A stretch of 64,000 nucleotides of DNA. Origin: AP-15 sp963700185 (lineage in GTDB: Bacteria > Pseudomonadota > Alphaproteobacteria > ATCC43930 > CGMCC-115725). The notes below the pieces were generated by a model, which was not told the DNA's origin, did not search any database, and worked only from the letters and a program-made list of their open reading frames with translations. How positions within the stretch are numbered: the first letter of the stretch is position 1; each line of letters starts with the position of its first letter. The position numbers and the translations under genes are program-made. Shown piece after piece: positions 9,031 through 17,579 of this stretch. The stretch lies in NCBI GenBank assembly GCA_963700185.1, contig CAVOWP010000011.1:1-64000 (forward strand). Direction: 5' to 3'.

Positions 9031-10152
9031 TTAATTCAGGCTGTAGAAGCCCATTGCGCCGCCCGCCATTACCTGATGATGAACCTCGGGCGAGGCGCCC
9101 GCCAAGCGGTCTTTGATCATCTGCGGGGCGCCGGGGAAGAAGCCGTCGCGGTGCGGATAATCGGTCGCCCACAGGATCTTGTTCGGGCCGATATACTCGG
9201 CGAGCACTTTGAGGCTGCCTTCGACCGGCTCGAACGAGATCCAGCAATTGCGACGAAATAAATCGCTCGGGCGGTTCTTCAGACCTGAGTCGTTGAAGCC
9301 CTGATCGTCGAAATGACGGTCCATGCGGTCGAGCCACAGCGCGATCCAGCCGCCGTCGGATTCGAGGAAAGCGACGCGCAATTTCGGGTGACGCTCGCAC
9401 ACTCCGCCCCAGATCATGCTCATGCAGGCGAGCATCATTTCCATCGTGTGCGAGATGATGTGCTGCGCGCCACGCCCCTCGAAGCGGTCGATGCCGACCG
9501 TCGGCATGCCGCTGTTGCCGCCCTCGTGAATGCCGATCGAGAAGTCGAGTTCCTCGGCCGCGCTCCACAGCGCGTCATAGGCCGGGTCGTGCAGCTTCCT
9601 GTCGTTGTAAGGATTGGGCCGGATGAAGCCGCCGCGGAAGCCGAGGTCGCGTCGCGCGAAGCGCATCTCGGCGATCGCGTGATCGATCGACTGCATCGGC
9701 AGCATCGCAATGCCGAACAGCCGGTCCGGATAGGGCTTGCAGTAATCGGCAAGCCAGCGGTTGTAGGCGCGGCACAGCGCGCTCGCCAGCTGCGGATCGT
9801 GCACCGCGCCGGCAAACAGCCCCATGCTCGGGTAGAGGAATGCGGCGTCGATGCCGTCCAGATCCATGTCCGGGATGCGCTTGTGCGGGTCGAAACCGCC
9901 CGGGCGGCCCTCCTCGTAACTCATCATTTCGGCCGAGACGACGCCTTGTCTCGCGCCGACCCCGCCGATCCCGCCCATTCCTTGCTGGCTGCCGAGGATC
10001 TGGTCCTCGACGAGGAGGCGTTCCTTGCCGTCCTTGTCGATGACGAGCTTTGGAGCCCGGTCGCGGAAGGCCGGGTCCATATAGTCATTCCAGAGCGTCA
10101 GAGGCTCCAGGATATGGCCATCGGAATCGATGACGTTGTATGCGCGGGCCAT
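9031..10152 (-). CDS. Metal-dependent amidohydrolase/decarboxylase (amidohydrolase 2 family), second copy
   Basis: A 373-residue paralogue of the preceding gene. Motifs are NVIDSDGHILEPLTLW (metal site), ALCRAYNRWLADYC, FSIGIHEGGNSG with the barrel His, LRVAFLESDGGWIALWLDRMD and NKILWATDYPHRDGFFPGAP with the late Asp. A glycine-rich loop (QQGMGGIGGVGARQG) is inserted after the first strand and is absent from the neighbour. GGAGAAAGGTC precedes the ATG. It starts 15 bases after the unknown 514-residue protein. Two non-identical copies suggest heteromeric assembly or successive steps. Confidence 0.85.
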   Translation of the reverse strand: MARAYNVIDSDGHILEPLTLWNDYMDPAFRDRAPKLVIDKDGKERLLVEDQILGSQQGMGGIGGVGARQGVVSAEMMSYEEGRPGGFDPHKRIPDMDLDGIDAAFLYPSMGLFAGAVHDPQLASALCRAYNRWLADYCKPYPDRLFGIAMLPMQSIDHAIAEMRFARRDLGFRGGFIRPNPYNDRKLHDPAYDALWSAAEELDFSIGIHEGGNSGMPTVGIDRFEGRGAQHIISHTMEMMLACMSMIWGGVCERHPKLRVAFLESDGGWIALWLDRMDRHFDDQGFNDSGLKNRPSDLFRRNCWISFEPVEGSLKVLAEYIGPNKILWATDYPHRDGFFPGAPQMIKDRLAGASPEVHHQVMAGGAMGFYSLN

Positions 10153-10167
10153 GACCTTTCTCCTCCG

Positions 10168-11712
10168 TTAGTGGTACCAGTCCTTCTCGAAACGGGCATA
10201 GCAATCGCGCTCACCCGGCATCTTCACCCAACCTGCCAGCAGCCGCGCCGTCGCGAGCAGCAGGCGATCGCGCAAGTGGGTCGAATTGTGAGCGTATTCC
10301 TCGAAGGTCGAGATCGTGATCTTCTGATTATGCGGATCGTCCTGAAAGCGGCACGCCGCCAGCGCTACCGTCGACTGGTACGCCTTGCGGTCGGCTCCCG
10401 ACTGCAGATAGGCGTTGGCGAGTGCCGTGGTCCGCGGGAAATCCAGCGCCATGATCGCCTCGTCGAGATCCCGCAACAGTGTGTCGGGCGAGCGGCCGCA
10501 GGTGTCGATCCCGGCGGCTTCCTGCTCGAGTACCGAGTTCTGCAGCTGGTTCTCGTGCGCCACGTCATTGATGAAATTGGCCATCAGGTAAAGGACGCGG
10601 GGCTGGTACGGGTTGTCGCTTTTGCGAAACCAATTGTTCGCGACATTGCAGTAATCAAACGGATGCTGGCCATTGGTGAACTGCCGCGGTACGGTCGTCC
10701 GGAGGATCAGCTCGGCGGCGCCGATCTGGATCGTGTCGCCGAGGCTGCGGATCGATTTGCCGTTCTTCAGGTGAGCGGTAACCAGGTTCCATACCGCATC
10801 GGCGTCGGCTTCCATCAGCTGCCGGACCATGTCTTCGACCTCGGTCGGGCTCAGTGGCGTCTGGTTGGTCTGCTTGAGGCTGGCGCCCCCATCCGGGAAC
10901 TCGCTCGCCATCCTGACGCAGACGGCATCGTAGAGCGAGTAATAGAGGGGCCCGACCGCCATGTCCGGGACGCCCATGTAATAGACCCCGTGCGAGCGCT
11001 CCCAGCCGATGAAGTCGGCGAGGTCGGTGATCGAACGAGCGCGTATCGCCTTGTGGCCGGTATTGCGCGCCTTGCGGCCGATGACCGTGTCCTGCAGATC
11101 AATCAGCCCGAGGAAATTCAGCTGATCGGCCAGAAGCGGCCGCGCCTCTTCCTCCTCGGCGAGCCCAAGAAAAAGACCGTAAGACCGCCGCGAGTCGCCG
11201 CTGACCGTGGCGATGATATGCGCGTGCAATCGCTCCTCGATGGAGCCTTTCTCCCGGATCGGCTCCTGGTCCTCCTGCCACACCACCGGACCATAGCTCG
11301 GTGGCGGAACGTTGATGCCCTTCATTGTGGCGTACCGGCCGGGATACTTGCCGAGCAGCTGGTTCCAGATGTCGAGCCCCGCCGGGATGTACCAGACGCT
11401 CTGCAATAACGGCAGCAGCCGATACTTCTCCGGCAGGTACGGCATCAGATAAGCGGAGGCCCGGAGCCCCAGGATCGTGTGATCGTTGTTGATCAGCGTG
11501 ATCTGACCGTCGCGAACATTGATGTGGCTCGGAACCTGCACGAACGGCGCTTCGGCTGCGGTCACGACGCTGAGCGCGTCGCCGACCGAATGCCCGTCCC
11601 GCGTCATCCGAAAGAAAAGGTCGGTGGTGCGCGGCTGATCGCGTTCGAGGATCGCCTCGGTCAGCATGTCGAAGTACTTGTCTTCCCGAATCTCGTCTCG
11701 GTTCAGCAGCAT
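10168..11712 (-). CDS. Conserved-looking hypothetical protein, 514 residues, family not recognised
   Basis: I do not recognise this protein. It is intact, predicted largely helical and soluble, without signal peptide or membrane spans, and rich in His, Trp and Tyr. Notable stretches are SHINVRDGQITLINNDHTILGLRASAYL, GDSRRSYGLFLGLAEEEEARPLL, KARNTGHKAIRARSI, GQHPFDYCNVANNWF and the C-terminal YAHNSTHLRDRLLLATARLLAG. The repeated His-containing helices resemble the arrangement of helical oxygenases or metal-binding proteins, but no standard metal motif is present. It heads the run leading into two amidohydrolases and an Ldh-type dehydrogenase, so a catabolic enzyme or stabilising subunit is a reasonable guess. 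Confidence 0.7.
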   Translation of the reverse strand: MLLNRDEIREDKYFDMLTEAILERDQPRTTDLFFRMTRDGHSVGDALSVVTAAEAPFVQVPSHINVRDGQITLINNDHTILGLRASAYLMPYLPEKYRLLPLLQSVWYIPAGLDIWNQLLGKYPGRYATMKGINVPPPSYGPVVWQEDQEPIREKGSIEERLHAHIIATVSGDSRRSYGLFLGLAEEEEARPLLADQLNFLGLIDLQDTVIGRKARNTGHKAIRARSITDLADFIGWERSHGVYYMGVPDMAVGPLYYSLYDAVCVRMASEFPDGGASLKQTNQTPLSPTEVEDMVRQLMEADADAVWNLVTAHLKNGKSIRSLGDTIQIGAAELILRTTVPRQFTNGQHPFDYCNVANNWFRKSDNPYQPRVLYLMANFINDVAHENQLQNSVLEQEAAGIDTCGRSPDTLLRDLDEAIMALDFPRTTALANAYLQSGADRKAYQSTVALAACRFQDDPHNQKITISTFEEYAHNSTHLRDRLLLATARLLAGWVKMPGERDCYARFEKDWYH

Positions 11713-11815
11713 TGCGGCGCCCCTTCTTTACGGCAGCGAACCCAGTATCACTGAACCTTGCGATCGCGCGGGTTGCTGATAAAGCAGCCCCGAGGCAACA
11801 AACCTGCAGAGGTGA

Positions 11816-11992
11816 ATTCCCAATCTGAACCGCATGGAAGCCTGGACCCTGCCGGGTAACGATGCCTCCGACAGGGTCCTCGTCAAGGCAGGTTTCAATT
11901 ACGAGGGGACGCTCAGACAAAAGGCCTGGTTCAAAGGCGCCTTTCACGACTTTCGCATGTTTGGGCGTCTAGCAGCCGACCCGATCGACTAA
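11816..11992 (+). pseudogene. GNAT (RimJ/RimL-type) acetyltransferase, C-terminal remnant
   Basis: A short open stretch encodes NLNRMEAWTLPGNDASDRVLVKAGF followed by NYEGTLRQKAWFKGAFHDFRMFGRL. This is the C-terminal part of RimJ/RimL-like N-acetyltransferases, including the N..S..L..GF acetyl-CoA-binding helix. A TGA lies immediately upstream in frame and no N-terminal half is found, so it is a remnant. Its stop overlaps the cyclase stop on the opposite strand by four bases. It is too short to fold as an enzyme. Confidence 0.7.
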
Positions 11993-13248
11993 GCAACCCG
12001 GGGCCTTATACGGGCTTCAGGCGCGTCGGCAATGCAAATGAAATCGGGTTCTGGGATGAAGAGCTCTTGCGGCTGTGCGACGCCGCGCAGCGCGTAGCGG
12101 CCGACGGAAACCAGCCGGCTTCGCATTTCCGGGCCGAGCGCGCGGGCAAAGCTCGACGACAACAACAGATCCTGCTCGACCGACCGGCTCATCGCCAGGA
12201 TGCGGCTGACCTCGTTGACAGCTGGGCCGATGACCGTGAAATCCAGACGGTCCTTGCTGCCGACATTGCCGTAGAAGACGTCGCCGACATGCAGCGCGAG
12301 ATAAACGGCGGTGGTCGGCAGGCCGGCTTGGCTTCGGTTTTGATTGAGCTTGGCGGCTCCTTTGCGCACCTGCGCCGCTGCCGCGAGCGCCGCGAGGCAT
12401 GCTTCCTCACGGTTCTCAGTGGTGAAAATGGCGAGGGTGCCGTCGCCGACGAGCTTCAGCACATCGCCGCCATGCCCGTGCACGGCAGAAATGACGACTT
12501 CAGCATAGTCGTTGAGCAATGGAATGATCTGCTCGGGCGGGGCATTGTCGGAAATATTCGTGTAGCCGTGCAGATCGCTGTACCACAGCACCGCGCCGAT
12601 CTTCTCGGCCACCCCCCGCACGATCCGCCCGCTCATCACCCGCCGGCCGGCGTCGCGGCCGAGATAGGTTTCGGCGAGCGTCCCGGCCATGCGGGCGAGC
12701 GCGGCCGATTTGAGCGCCAGCTTGAGAAACGGGGCGAGCCGTTTCAGAGCGCCGACCGCGGCCTCGCCGAAGCCATCCGCCGCATCGCTGTACCAGGTCG
12801 AATAGACGCAATCCATCTCGCCGATGACGCCCTCGGCGGCAAAACGATGGACGAGCACCAGAATATCGGTCGCCCCCTCGTCGCGGGCCTGCGCGATGGT
12901 CGGGAAATCGGCCGGATCACCGGCGGCCAAACAGCGTCGCATGGCCGTTTCGCCCGATTGCAGCAGATGGAAAAAGGGACTGTTGCGCCAATTCTCCGCG
13001 GCCTCGCCTTCATTGGTCCGGCCATAGTCGACCGCCTCGGCCGCCTCGGGCATATCCGAGCGCCAGCGGAAAGCGCGGCCCTCATAGACCGGGTGAAGGG
13101 TGTCGAGGATAACGAGGGCACGTGCCAACGGGACCCCGGCTTCGGTGACGCGCCGGCAGAACCCGGCCATCAGCTCGGTTTCGCTGCGGCCGATAAGCCC
13201 GGCCTCGGTCACCCAACTGGTGAGCTCGTTAAAAGTCGTCTCGTTCAT
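11989..13248 (-). CDS. Class III adenylate/guanylate cyclase
   Basis: A 419-residue soluble protein with a C-terminal CHD cyclase domain (about residues 215-390) that would make cAMP or cGMP from NTP. The first metal-binding Asp is in VLWYSDLHGYTNISD, the second metal region is LKLVGDGTLAIF, and LDFTVIGPAVNEVSRI is the dimer/transition-state segment. The N-terminal 190 residues (FCRRVTEAGVPLARALVILDTLHPVYEGRAFRW) form a regulatory domain common to alphaproteobacterial cyclases. No membrane spans are seen. It starts two bases upstream of the cobM stop region on the same strand, but a functional link with cobalamin synthesis is not evident. Confidence 0.85.
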   Translation of the reverse strand: MNETTFNELTSWVTEAGLIGRSETELMAGFCRRVTEAGVPLARALVILDTLHPVYEGRAFRWRSDMPEAAEAVDYGRTNEGEAAENWRNSPFFHLLQSGETAMRRCLAAGDPADFPTIAQARDEGATDILVLVHRFAAEGVIGEMDCVYSTWYSDAADGFGEAAVGALKRLAPFLKLALKSAALARMAGTLAETYLGRDAGRRVMSGRIVRGVAEKIGAVLWYSDLHGYTNISDNAPPEQIIPLLNDYAEVVISAVHGHGGDVLKLVGDGTLAIFTTENREEACLAALAAAAQVRKGAAKLNQNRSQAGLPTTAVYLALHVGDVFYGNVGSKDRLDFTVIGPAVNEVSRILAMSRSVEQDLLLSSSFARALGPEMRSRLVSVGRYALRGVAQPQELFIPEPDFICIADAPEARIRPRVA

Positions 13249-13250
13249 AT

Positions 13251-14015
13251 CTAAGTTTCTCTTCGGGGCCGCATCAGGTGGTGATGATCTGCGGCGTAAA
13301 GCCGGCTATCCGGGGCTCCTCTGTCTCCAAGGGCACGCCCGACCAACACCAAGGCGGTGCGGGTGATGCCCGCTTTTTTCACTCTGTCGCAGATATCGGC
13401 GAGGGTGCCGCGGATCAGGCGCTCGTCGGGCCAGCTGACCCGGTAGGCGACGATGGCGGGGCATTCGGCGCCGTAATGGGGCGTCAGCGCGCGCACGACG
13501 CGCGCGAGGTTATTGACGGACAAATGAATTGCCAACGTCGCGCCGCTCGCGCCGAGCCGTTCCAGGGCTTCGCGCTCGGGCATCGGCGAGGAGCGTGTCG
13601 CGGTGCGTGTCAAGATCACGGTCTGCGCGATTTCCGGCAGGGTCAGCTCGCGGCCGAGCGCGGCCGCCGCTGCGGCAAAAGAGGGCACCCCCGGCGTCAC
13701 GTCGAACGGGATGCCGAGCGCCTCGAGCCGCCGCATTTGCTCGGCGATCGCGCCATAGAGCGACGGATCGCCGGAATGGAGCCGGGCGACGTCGAGCCCT
13801 CGGCGATCGGCATCCGCGAGATGGCCGACGATCTCGTCGAGCGTCAACGGCGCGGTATCGATGACGAGCGCGCCCGGCGGGGCTGAGGCCAGGATCTCGA
13901 CTGGGACCAGCGAACCTGCGTAGAGGCAAACCGAGCAGCGCTCGATCAGCCGCAGCGCGCGGACCGTGATCAGATCAGGCGCGCCGGGACCGGCCCCGAT
14001 GAAATGCACCGTCAC
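13251..14015 (-). CDS. cobM: Precorrin-4 C(11)-methyltransferase
   Basis: SAM-dependent methyltransferase of the tetrapyrrole methylase fold that methylates C-11 of precorrin-4 in aerobic cobalamin biosynthesis. Visible motifs are VHFIGAGPGAPDLITVRALRLI (N-terminal glycine-rich loop), CLYAGSLVP, LHSGDPSLYGAIAEQM (SAM site) and DVTPGVPSFAAAAAALGRELTLPEIAQTVILTR, followed by AIHLSVNN and PAIVAYRVSWPDE. 254 residues matches the family. Its ATG overlaps the stop of cbiG-cobJ by four bases, so it is translationally coupled to it. Confidence 0.92.
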   Translation of the reverse strand: MTVHFIGAGPGAPDLITVRALRLIERCSVCLYAGSLVPVEILASAPPGALVIDTAPLTLDEIVGHLADADRRGLDVARLHSGDPSLYGAIAEQMRRLEALGIPFDVTPGVPSFAAAAAALGRELTLPEIAQTVILTRTATRSSPMPEREALERLGASGATLAIHLSVNNLARVVRALTPHYGAECPAIVAYRVSWPDERLIRGTLADICDRVKKAGITRTALVLVGRALGDRGAPDSRLYAADHHHLMRPRRET

Positions 14016-15826
14016 AGGACAGCGCGATCGAAATAGCCGCGCGGCGTGTAGAGGCGCGGAGGATCGCCGTCGGTCCGCCGGGTGCGGCTGTTTCCAACGA
14101 GGACGATCGTCAGCATGTCAATGTTGGCGCCGGTCAGTTCCGACAAGCTGATGATGCAACGCTCTTCCGCGTCACGGCCGAGATTGCGGCCGACGAAGAC
14201 CGGCGTCTCGGGCGAGCGATGCCGCAGCAAAATATCCGCAGCCTCGGTCACCTGAGCCTGCCGTCGAACCGAGCGCGGGTTGTAGAGCGCGACAACAAAA
14301 TCGGCCATTGCCGCCGCCTCTAGCCGAACCCGGATCGTCTCCCCTGGGGTCATCAAATCCGATAGCGAGATCACGCAAAAATCATGGCCGAGCGGCGCGC
14401 CGGCCTGTGAGGCGGCGGCCTGAAACGCAGAGACGCCAGGAACGACCATCAGATCGATCGTGCGCCATTCCGGCTTCGCCTCGGTATCGAGCAGTTCGAA
14501 GACGAGGGGCGCCAAGCCATAGATGCCAGCGTCTCCGGAGGAGACGAGCGTCACCGACCGTCCGTCGGCGGCGAGATCGAGCGCTAGGCGGACCCGCGCC
14601 TCTTCGTCGCCGATCGCGCTCGGATGGCACCGCTTGCCCTCGATCGTGCGGCCGAGCAGGTCGAGATATAAACTGTAGCCGACCACATCGCTCGCCTGCG
14701 CGAGCGCCATGCTCGCCTCCGGGGTGCGCCAGCCCGGATCGCCCGGGCCAATCCCGATGACGGCGAGCCTGCCGCGGGGGCGGCCAATTGCCTCGGCAAT
14801 GATCGGCTTCGATGCACGCGCGATGGCGCAAGTCGCGCGCCGCGACTTGCGCTTTGGCACGACCAGCACCCCATCTGGTCCGGCGCCGGCGAGCGCTGCA
14901 CCTTCGGCGACGCCCCAACAACCGGTCGCCCGAAACGCGGCCGGTGAGCGTTCCGAGAGACGCGGCGTCTCGATCAGGAGACGTGAAGCGGGGAAAAACC
15001 GCGCCGGCACCCCGAGTTCCGTCGCGAGTGCGTGGATCGCCGGCTCGGCGAGCTTCAGCTCGACCGACACGACCGCTGCGACCGCACCCGCCGCCAGCCG
15101 CGCCTCGGCGAGGGCAGAGTGCGCAAGATCCGCGATTTCCTCAATGGTACAGCCGCGCTCGCAACCGATCCCGAGCGCCAAGGCCGGCGGATGGATCACC
15201 AAGGCGTCGGTTTCCGATTCCGCCGACCTGTCCGTCACCACGACCCGTCGATTGCCCCGTTCCGCCCAGCGGATTGCCCCGGCACGCAACCATCCGGCGC
15301 AGCCCGTCTCGTCGACCAAGGAAACCGGCTCTCCCCTGAGGAGCGCCGACACGATCGGCTTCACCTTGTCCGGATCGGCGATATGCCAGCCGGACGGCGG
15401 TTCATCGAGCGCGACGCCCAGGCGCACATCTCCGGCGGTGGTTATCGCCGCAATGCCGCCGGTAAGCTCTGCAATGCCGCGAGCCAGCGCATTGGCGCCA
15501 CGGTGTCCGCCGATCAGCGGCACCGCTACCGAGCCGTCCTCGGCGACCGCGACGACTGCCGGCTCCTGCCGCTTGGCAGCGAGGAACGGGGCGACGGAGC
15601 GGATCAGAATGCCGCTGGCGCAGATGCCGACGATCGGCCGCCCCGCTTCGAACAGCTTACCGATATGAGTCGACACCCGATCGTAGCTCTCGTCCCAGTC
15701 GCCGGGATGTGCGCGCGGCCCGTGCAGCCGAGCGCCGGCCAGCGCCGTCCGCAATCGCTGTCCGAGCGCGGCGCCCCCTGGGCCGAGCACGACGACGGCA
15801 ATGTCCTCGGGTAGTAACCCGACCAT
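14012..15826 (-). CDS. cobJ: CbiG/CobE - precorrin-3B C(17)-methyltransferase fusion
   Basis: 604 residues in two parts. Residues 1 to about 345 are CbiG-like: GRPIVGICASGILIRSVAPFLAAK and VPLIGGHRGANALARGIAELTGG (central domain), then a C-terminal CobE/CbiG part LALGIGCERGCTIEEI with the KLAEPAIHALATELG helix. Residues about 350-600 are CobJ: LAVIGIGPGDPGWRTPEA, DVVGYSLYLDLL, VTLVSSGDAGIYGLAPLVFELL, VVPGVSAFQAAASQAGAPLGHDFCVISLSDLMTP and VALYNPRSVRRQ. CobJ methylates C-17 with ring contraction, while CbiG opens the lactone in the anaerobic route. The fusion is known in Alphaproteobacteria. No cobalamin riboswitch is obvious in the 135-base upstream gap. Confidence 0.9.
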   Translation of the reverse strand: MVGLLPEDIAVVVLGPGGAALGQRLRTALAGARLHGPRAHPGDWDESYDRVSTHIGKLFEAGRPIVGICASGILIRSVAPFLAAKRQEPAVVAVAEDGSVAVPLIGGHRGANALARGIAELTGGIAAITTAGDVRLGVALDEPPSGWHIADPDKVKPIVSALLRGEPVSLVDETGCAGWLRAGAIRWAERGNRRVVVTDRSAESETDALVIHPPALALGIGCERGCTIEEIADLAHSALAEARLAAGAVAAVVSVELKLAEPAIHALATELGVPARFFPASRLLIETPRLSERSPAAFRATGCWGVAEGAALAGAGPDGVLVVPKRKSRRATCAIARASKPIIAEAIGRPRGRLAVIGIGPGDPGWRTPEASMALAQASDVVGYSLYLDLLGRTIEGKRCHPSAIGDEEARVRLALDLAADGRSVTLVSSGDAGIYGLAPLVFELLDTEAKPEWRTIDLMVVPGVSAFQAAASQAGAPLGHDFCVISLSDLMTPGETIRVRLEAAAMADFVVALYNPRSVRRQAQVTEAADILLRHRSPETPVFVGRNLGRDAEERCIISLSELTGANIDMLTIVLVGNSRTRRTDGDPPRLYTPRGYFDRAVL

Positions 15827-15961
15827 TATCCGAAAACTTCCGGTAAGCCGAATGTATCCATCGGGTCTCGCGAGTTAACCGCGATTGCCACAATTTGTCG
15901 ATTGTCTCCGATAATTATCTGCTAAAGTTTCGGCAAGGGGACGCTTGGGGGGGTTACACCC

Positions 15962-17548
15962 ATGCGATTGTTTACTTGCGTCTATTGCATCGCGACGGTT
16001 GCTGGGGTTGTTCCGGCACTCGCGCAGGAATTGACCCGGGCCGACGCGGTGCCGGCTGTCGAGGCGAGCGCGCCTTTGCCGTCCGACTGGTCGCCGCCGG
16101 GCCGCGTCGGGCAGGTCAGCCTGGTCTCGGGCAATGTAGACCTCCGGGTCTCCAGCGGGAGCGCCCGGGCTGATGCCGAATTAAATCAGCCGATCTTCGC
16201 CGGTGAAGAGCTGCGCACCGACCCGCGAGCCCGCGGTGAGGTCCGTATCGGCGCGAATACAATCGATCTGTCCAATGGTAGCGAGATCGAAATCGCGAGC
16301 TTGCATGACGGGATCACTCAAATACTCCTTTTGCGCGGACGCATCGGCCTTCATTTGCGCCAAGTCGGTGAAAATGAAACGGTCGAGATCGATATTCGAC
16401 AAGGCGCCGTTCGGCTGCTGGTGCCCGGCACGTACGACATTGAGGCTGGAGACGGGGAGGGGCCACTGCGCGTCGCGGTTTTCGACGGAACGGCGCAGTT
16501 CGCCGGGCCTGGTGGCGACAGGCGCATCGAGGGAGGTCAAGTCGCGGTCCTGACCGGGTCGGAGGCGACCGATGCCGCCTCGATAGGACCGGCCACTGCG
16601 GACGACTTTGTCGCGTGGTGCCGCGACCGCGACTACGACGAGACCCGCCTGGCCGCGCCCTATTACGTTTCACGATACATGACCGGCTATGCCGAACTCG
16701 ATTCCGCCGGCAGGTGGAAGATCAACGCGCAATACGGGCCCGTGTGGTTTCCGACCCAGCCGGAAGACTGGGCACCCTATCGCTTCGGACATTGGAGCTG
16801 GATTGCGCCGTGGGGTTGGACTTGGCTCGACGATCAGCCCTGGGGTTTCGCGCCGTCGCATTATGGCCGGTGGGCGTTGATTGACGACCATTGGGCCTGG
16901 GTCCCCGGAAATTATGCTGAGCGGCCACTTTATGCGCCTGCGGTGGTCGCGTTCCTCGGCACACCCGGTGTCGGGCTGAGCTCGGAGGAAGGAGCCACGG
17001 TCGCGTGGTTCCCGCTCGCCCCGGGTGAAGCTTATTGGCCGAGCTACACGGGAGACCTCGATTACGTTCGCAACCTGAATTTCGGGAGCGTCAAAGATGT
17101 TGCGGCGATCGGGGTGCGGGCGGACGGAGAGCCGCCTTTGGAGGCGTTCGACGAAGATTTCGCCAACCGCCTGTTCGCGACCGTGGTGCCGCGCTTGGTC
17201 TTTACCAATGGACGCTCAGCCGCACCCGCGCGCGTATCTTTACCTGAAAAGCGGTTGCGCGACGCGCCGGTGCTGATGGCTTCACCGCAGATCGCCCCGG
17301 CCTCGGCCCAGAGGGTCGCCCGTGCGGCGACGAATCCGCCCGTCACCCATTCAGCTGTGCAGATATCTGGGAAAGGCGGAGCTAGCCCCATTCATGCCGC
17401 TTCGATACAGTTGCGCGGCCGGGCCCAGTCGGTTGTTCTGCGCGCTGCGCACCTGCACGCCCCCGCTTATGCCGGCCAGCCGCGCGGTCGGCATATGGTC
17501 GTGCTCCGTTTGGCTCACTCCCGTGGCGGCCCCGGCAAAAAGGGGTAA
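15962..17548 (+). CDS. Secreted FecR-domain/DUF6600 protein
   Basis: 528 residues with an N-terminal signal peptide (LFTCVYCIATVAGVVPALAQ). Residues 50-190 form a FecR-like beta domain: GRVGQVSLVSGNVDLRVS, AGEELRTDPRARGEVRIGANTIDL, then LLRGRIGLHLRQVG and VRLLVPGTYDIEAG. Residues 235-350 are the aromatic-rich DUF6600 region, with repeated W-P-W, GHW and YGRW motifs (APYRFGHWSWIAPWGWTW). The C-terminal 130 residues are low-complexity and basic. The role is unknown; such proteins are exported and often called FecR family without a sigma factor nearby. It is divergent from cobJ and no sigma/FecI gene is present. Confidence 0.75.
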   Translation: MRLFTCVYCIATVAGVVPALAQELTRADAVPAVEASAPLPSDWSPPGRVGQVSLVSGNVDLRVSSGSARADAELNQPIFAGEELRTDPRARGEVRIGANTIDLSNGSEIEIASLHDGITQILLLRGRIGLHLRQVGENETVEIDIRQGAVRLLVPGTYDIEAGDGEGPLRVAVFDGTAQFAGPGGDRRIEGGQVAVLTGSEATDAASIGPATADDFVAWCRDRDYDETRLAAPYYVSRYMTGYAELDSAGRWKINAQYGPVWFPTQPEDWAPYRFGHWSWIAPWGWTWLDDQPWGFAPSHYGRWALIDDHWAWVPGNYAERPLYAPAVVAFLGTPGVGLSSEEGATVAWFPLAPGEAYWPSYTGDLDYVRNLNFGSVKDVAAIGVRADGEPPLEAFDEDFANRLFATVVPRLVFTNGRSAAPARVSLPEKRLRDAPVLMASPQIAPASAQRVARAATNPPVTHSAVQISGKGGASPIHAASIQLRGRAQSVVLRAAHLHAPAYAGQPRGRHMVVLRLAHSRGGPGKKG

Positions 17549-17579
17549 GGTTGCGGGCACGACCACTGAAGCGACGGCA

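Noticed and set aside
9313..11409. A 698-codon plus-strand open frame
   Set aside because: It is antisense to the second amidohydrolase and the 514-residue gene, Arg/Asp/Val-rich as expected of high-G+C shadows, and without family motifs.
15827..15961. Possible cobalamin riboswitch upstream of cbiG-cobJ
   Set aside because: No B12-box-like GCCACTG or matching helices are visible in either orientation, and the gap is short.
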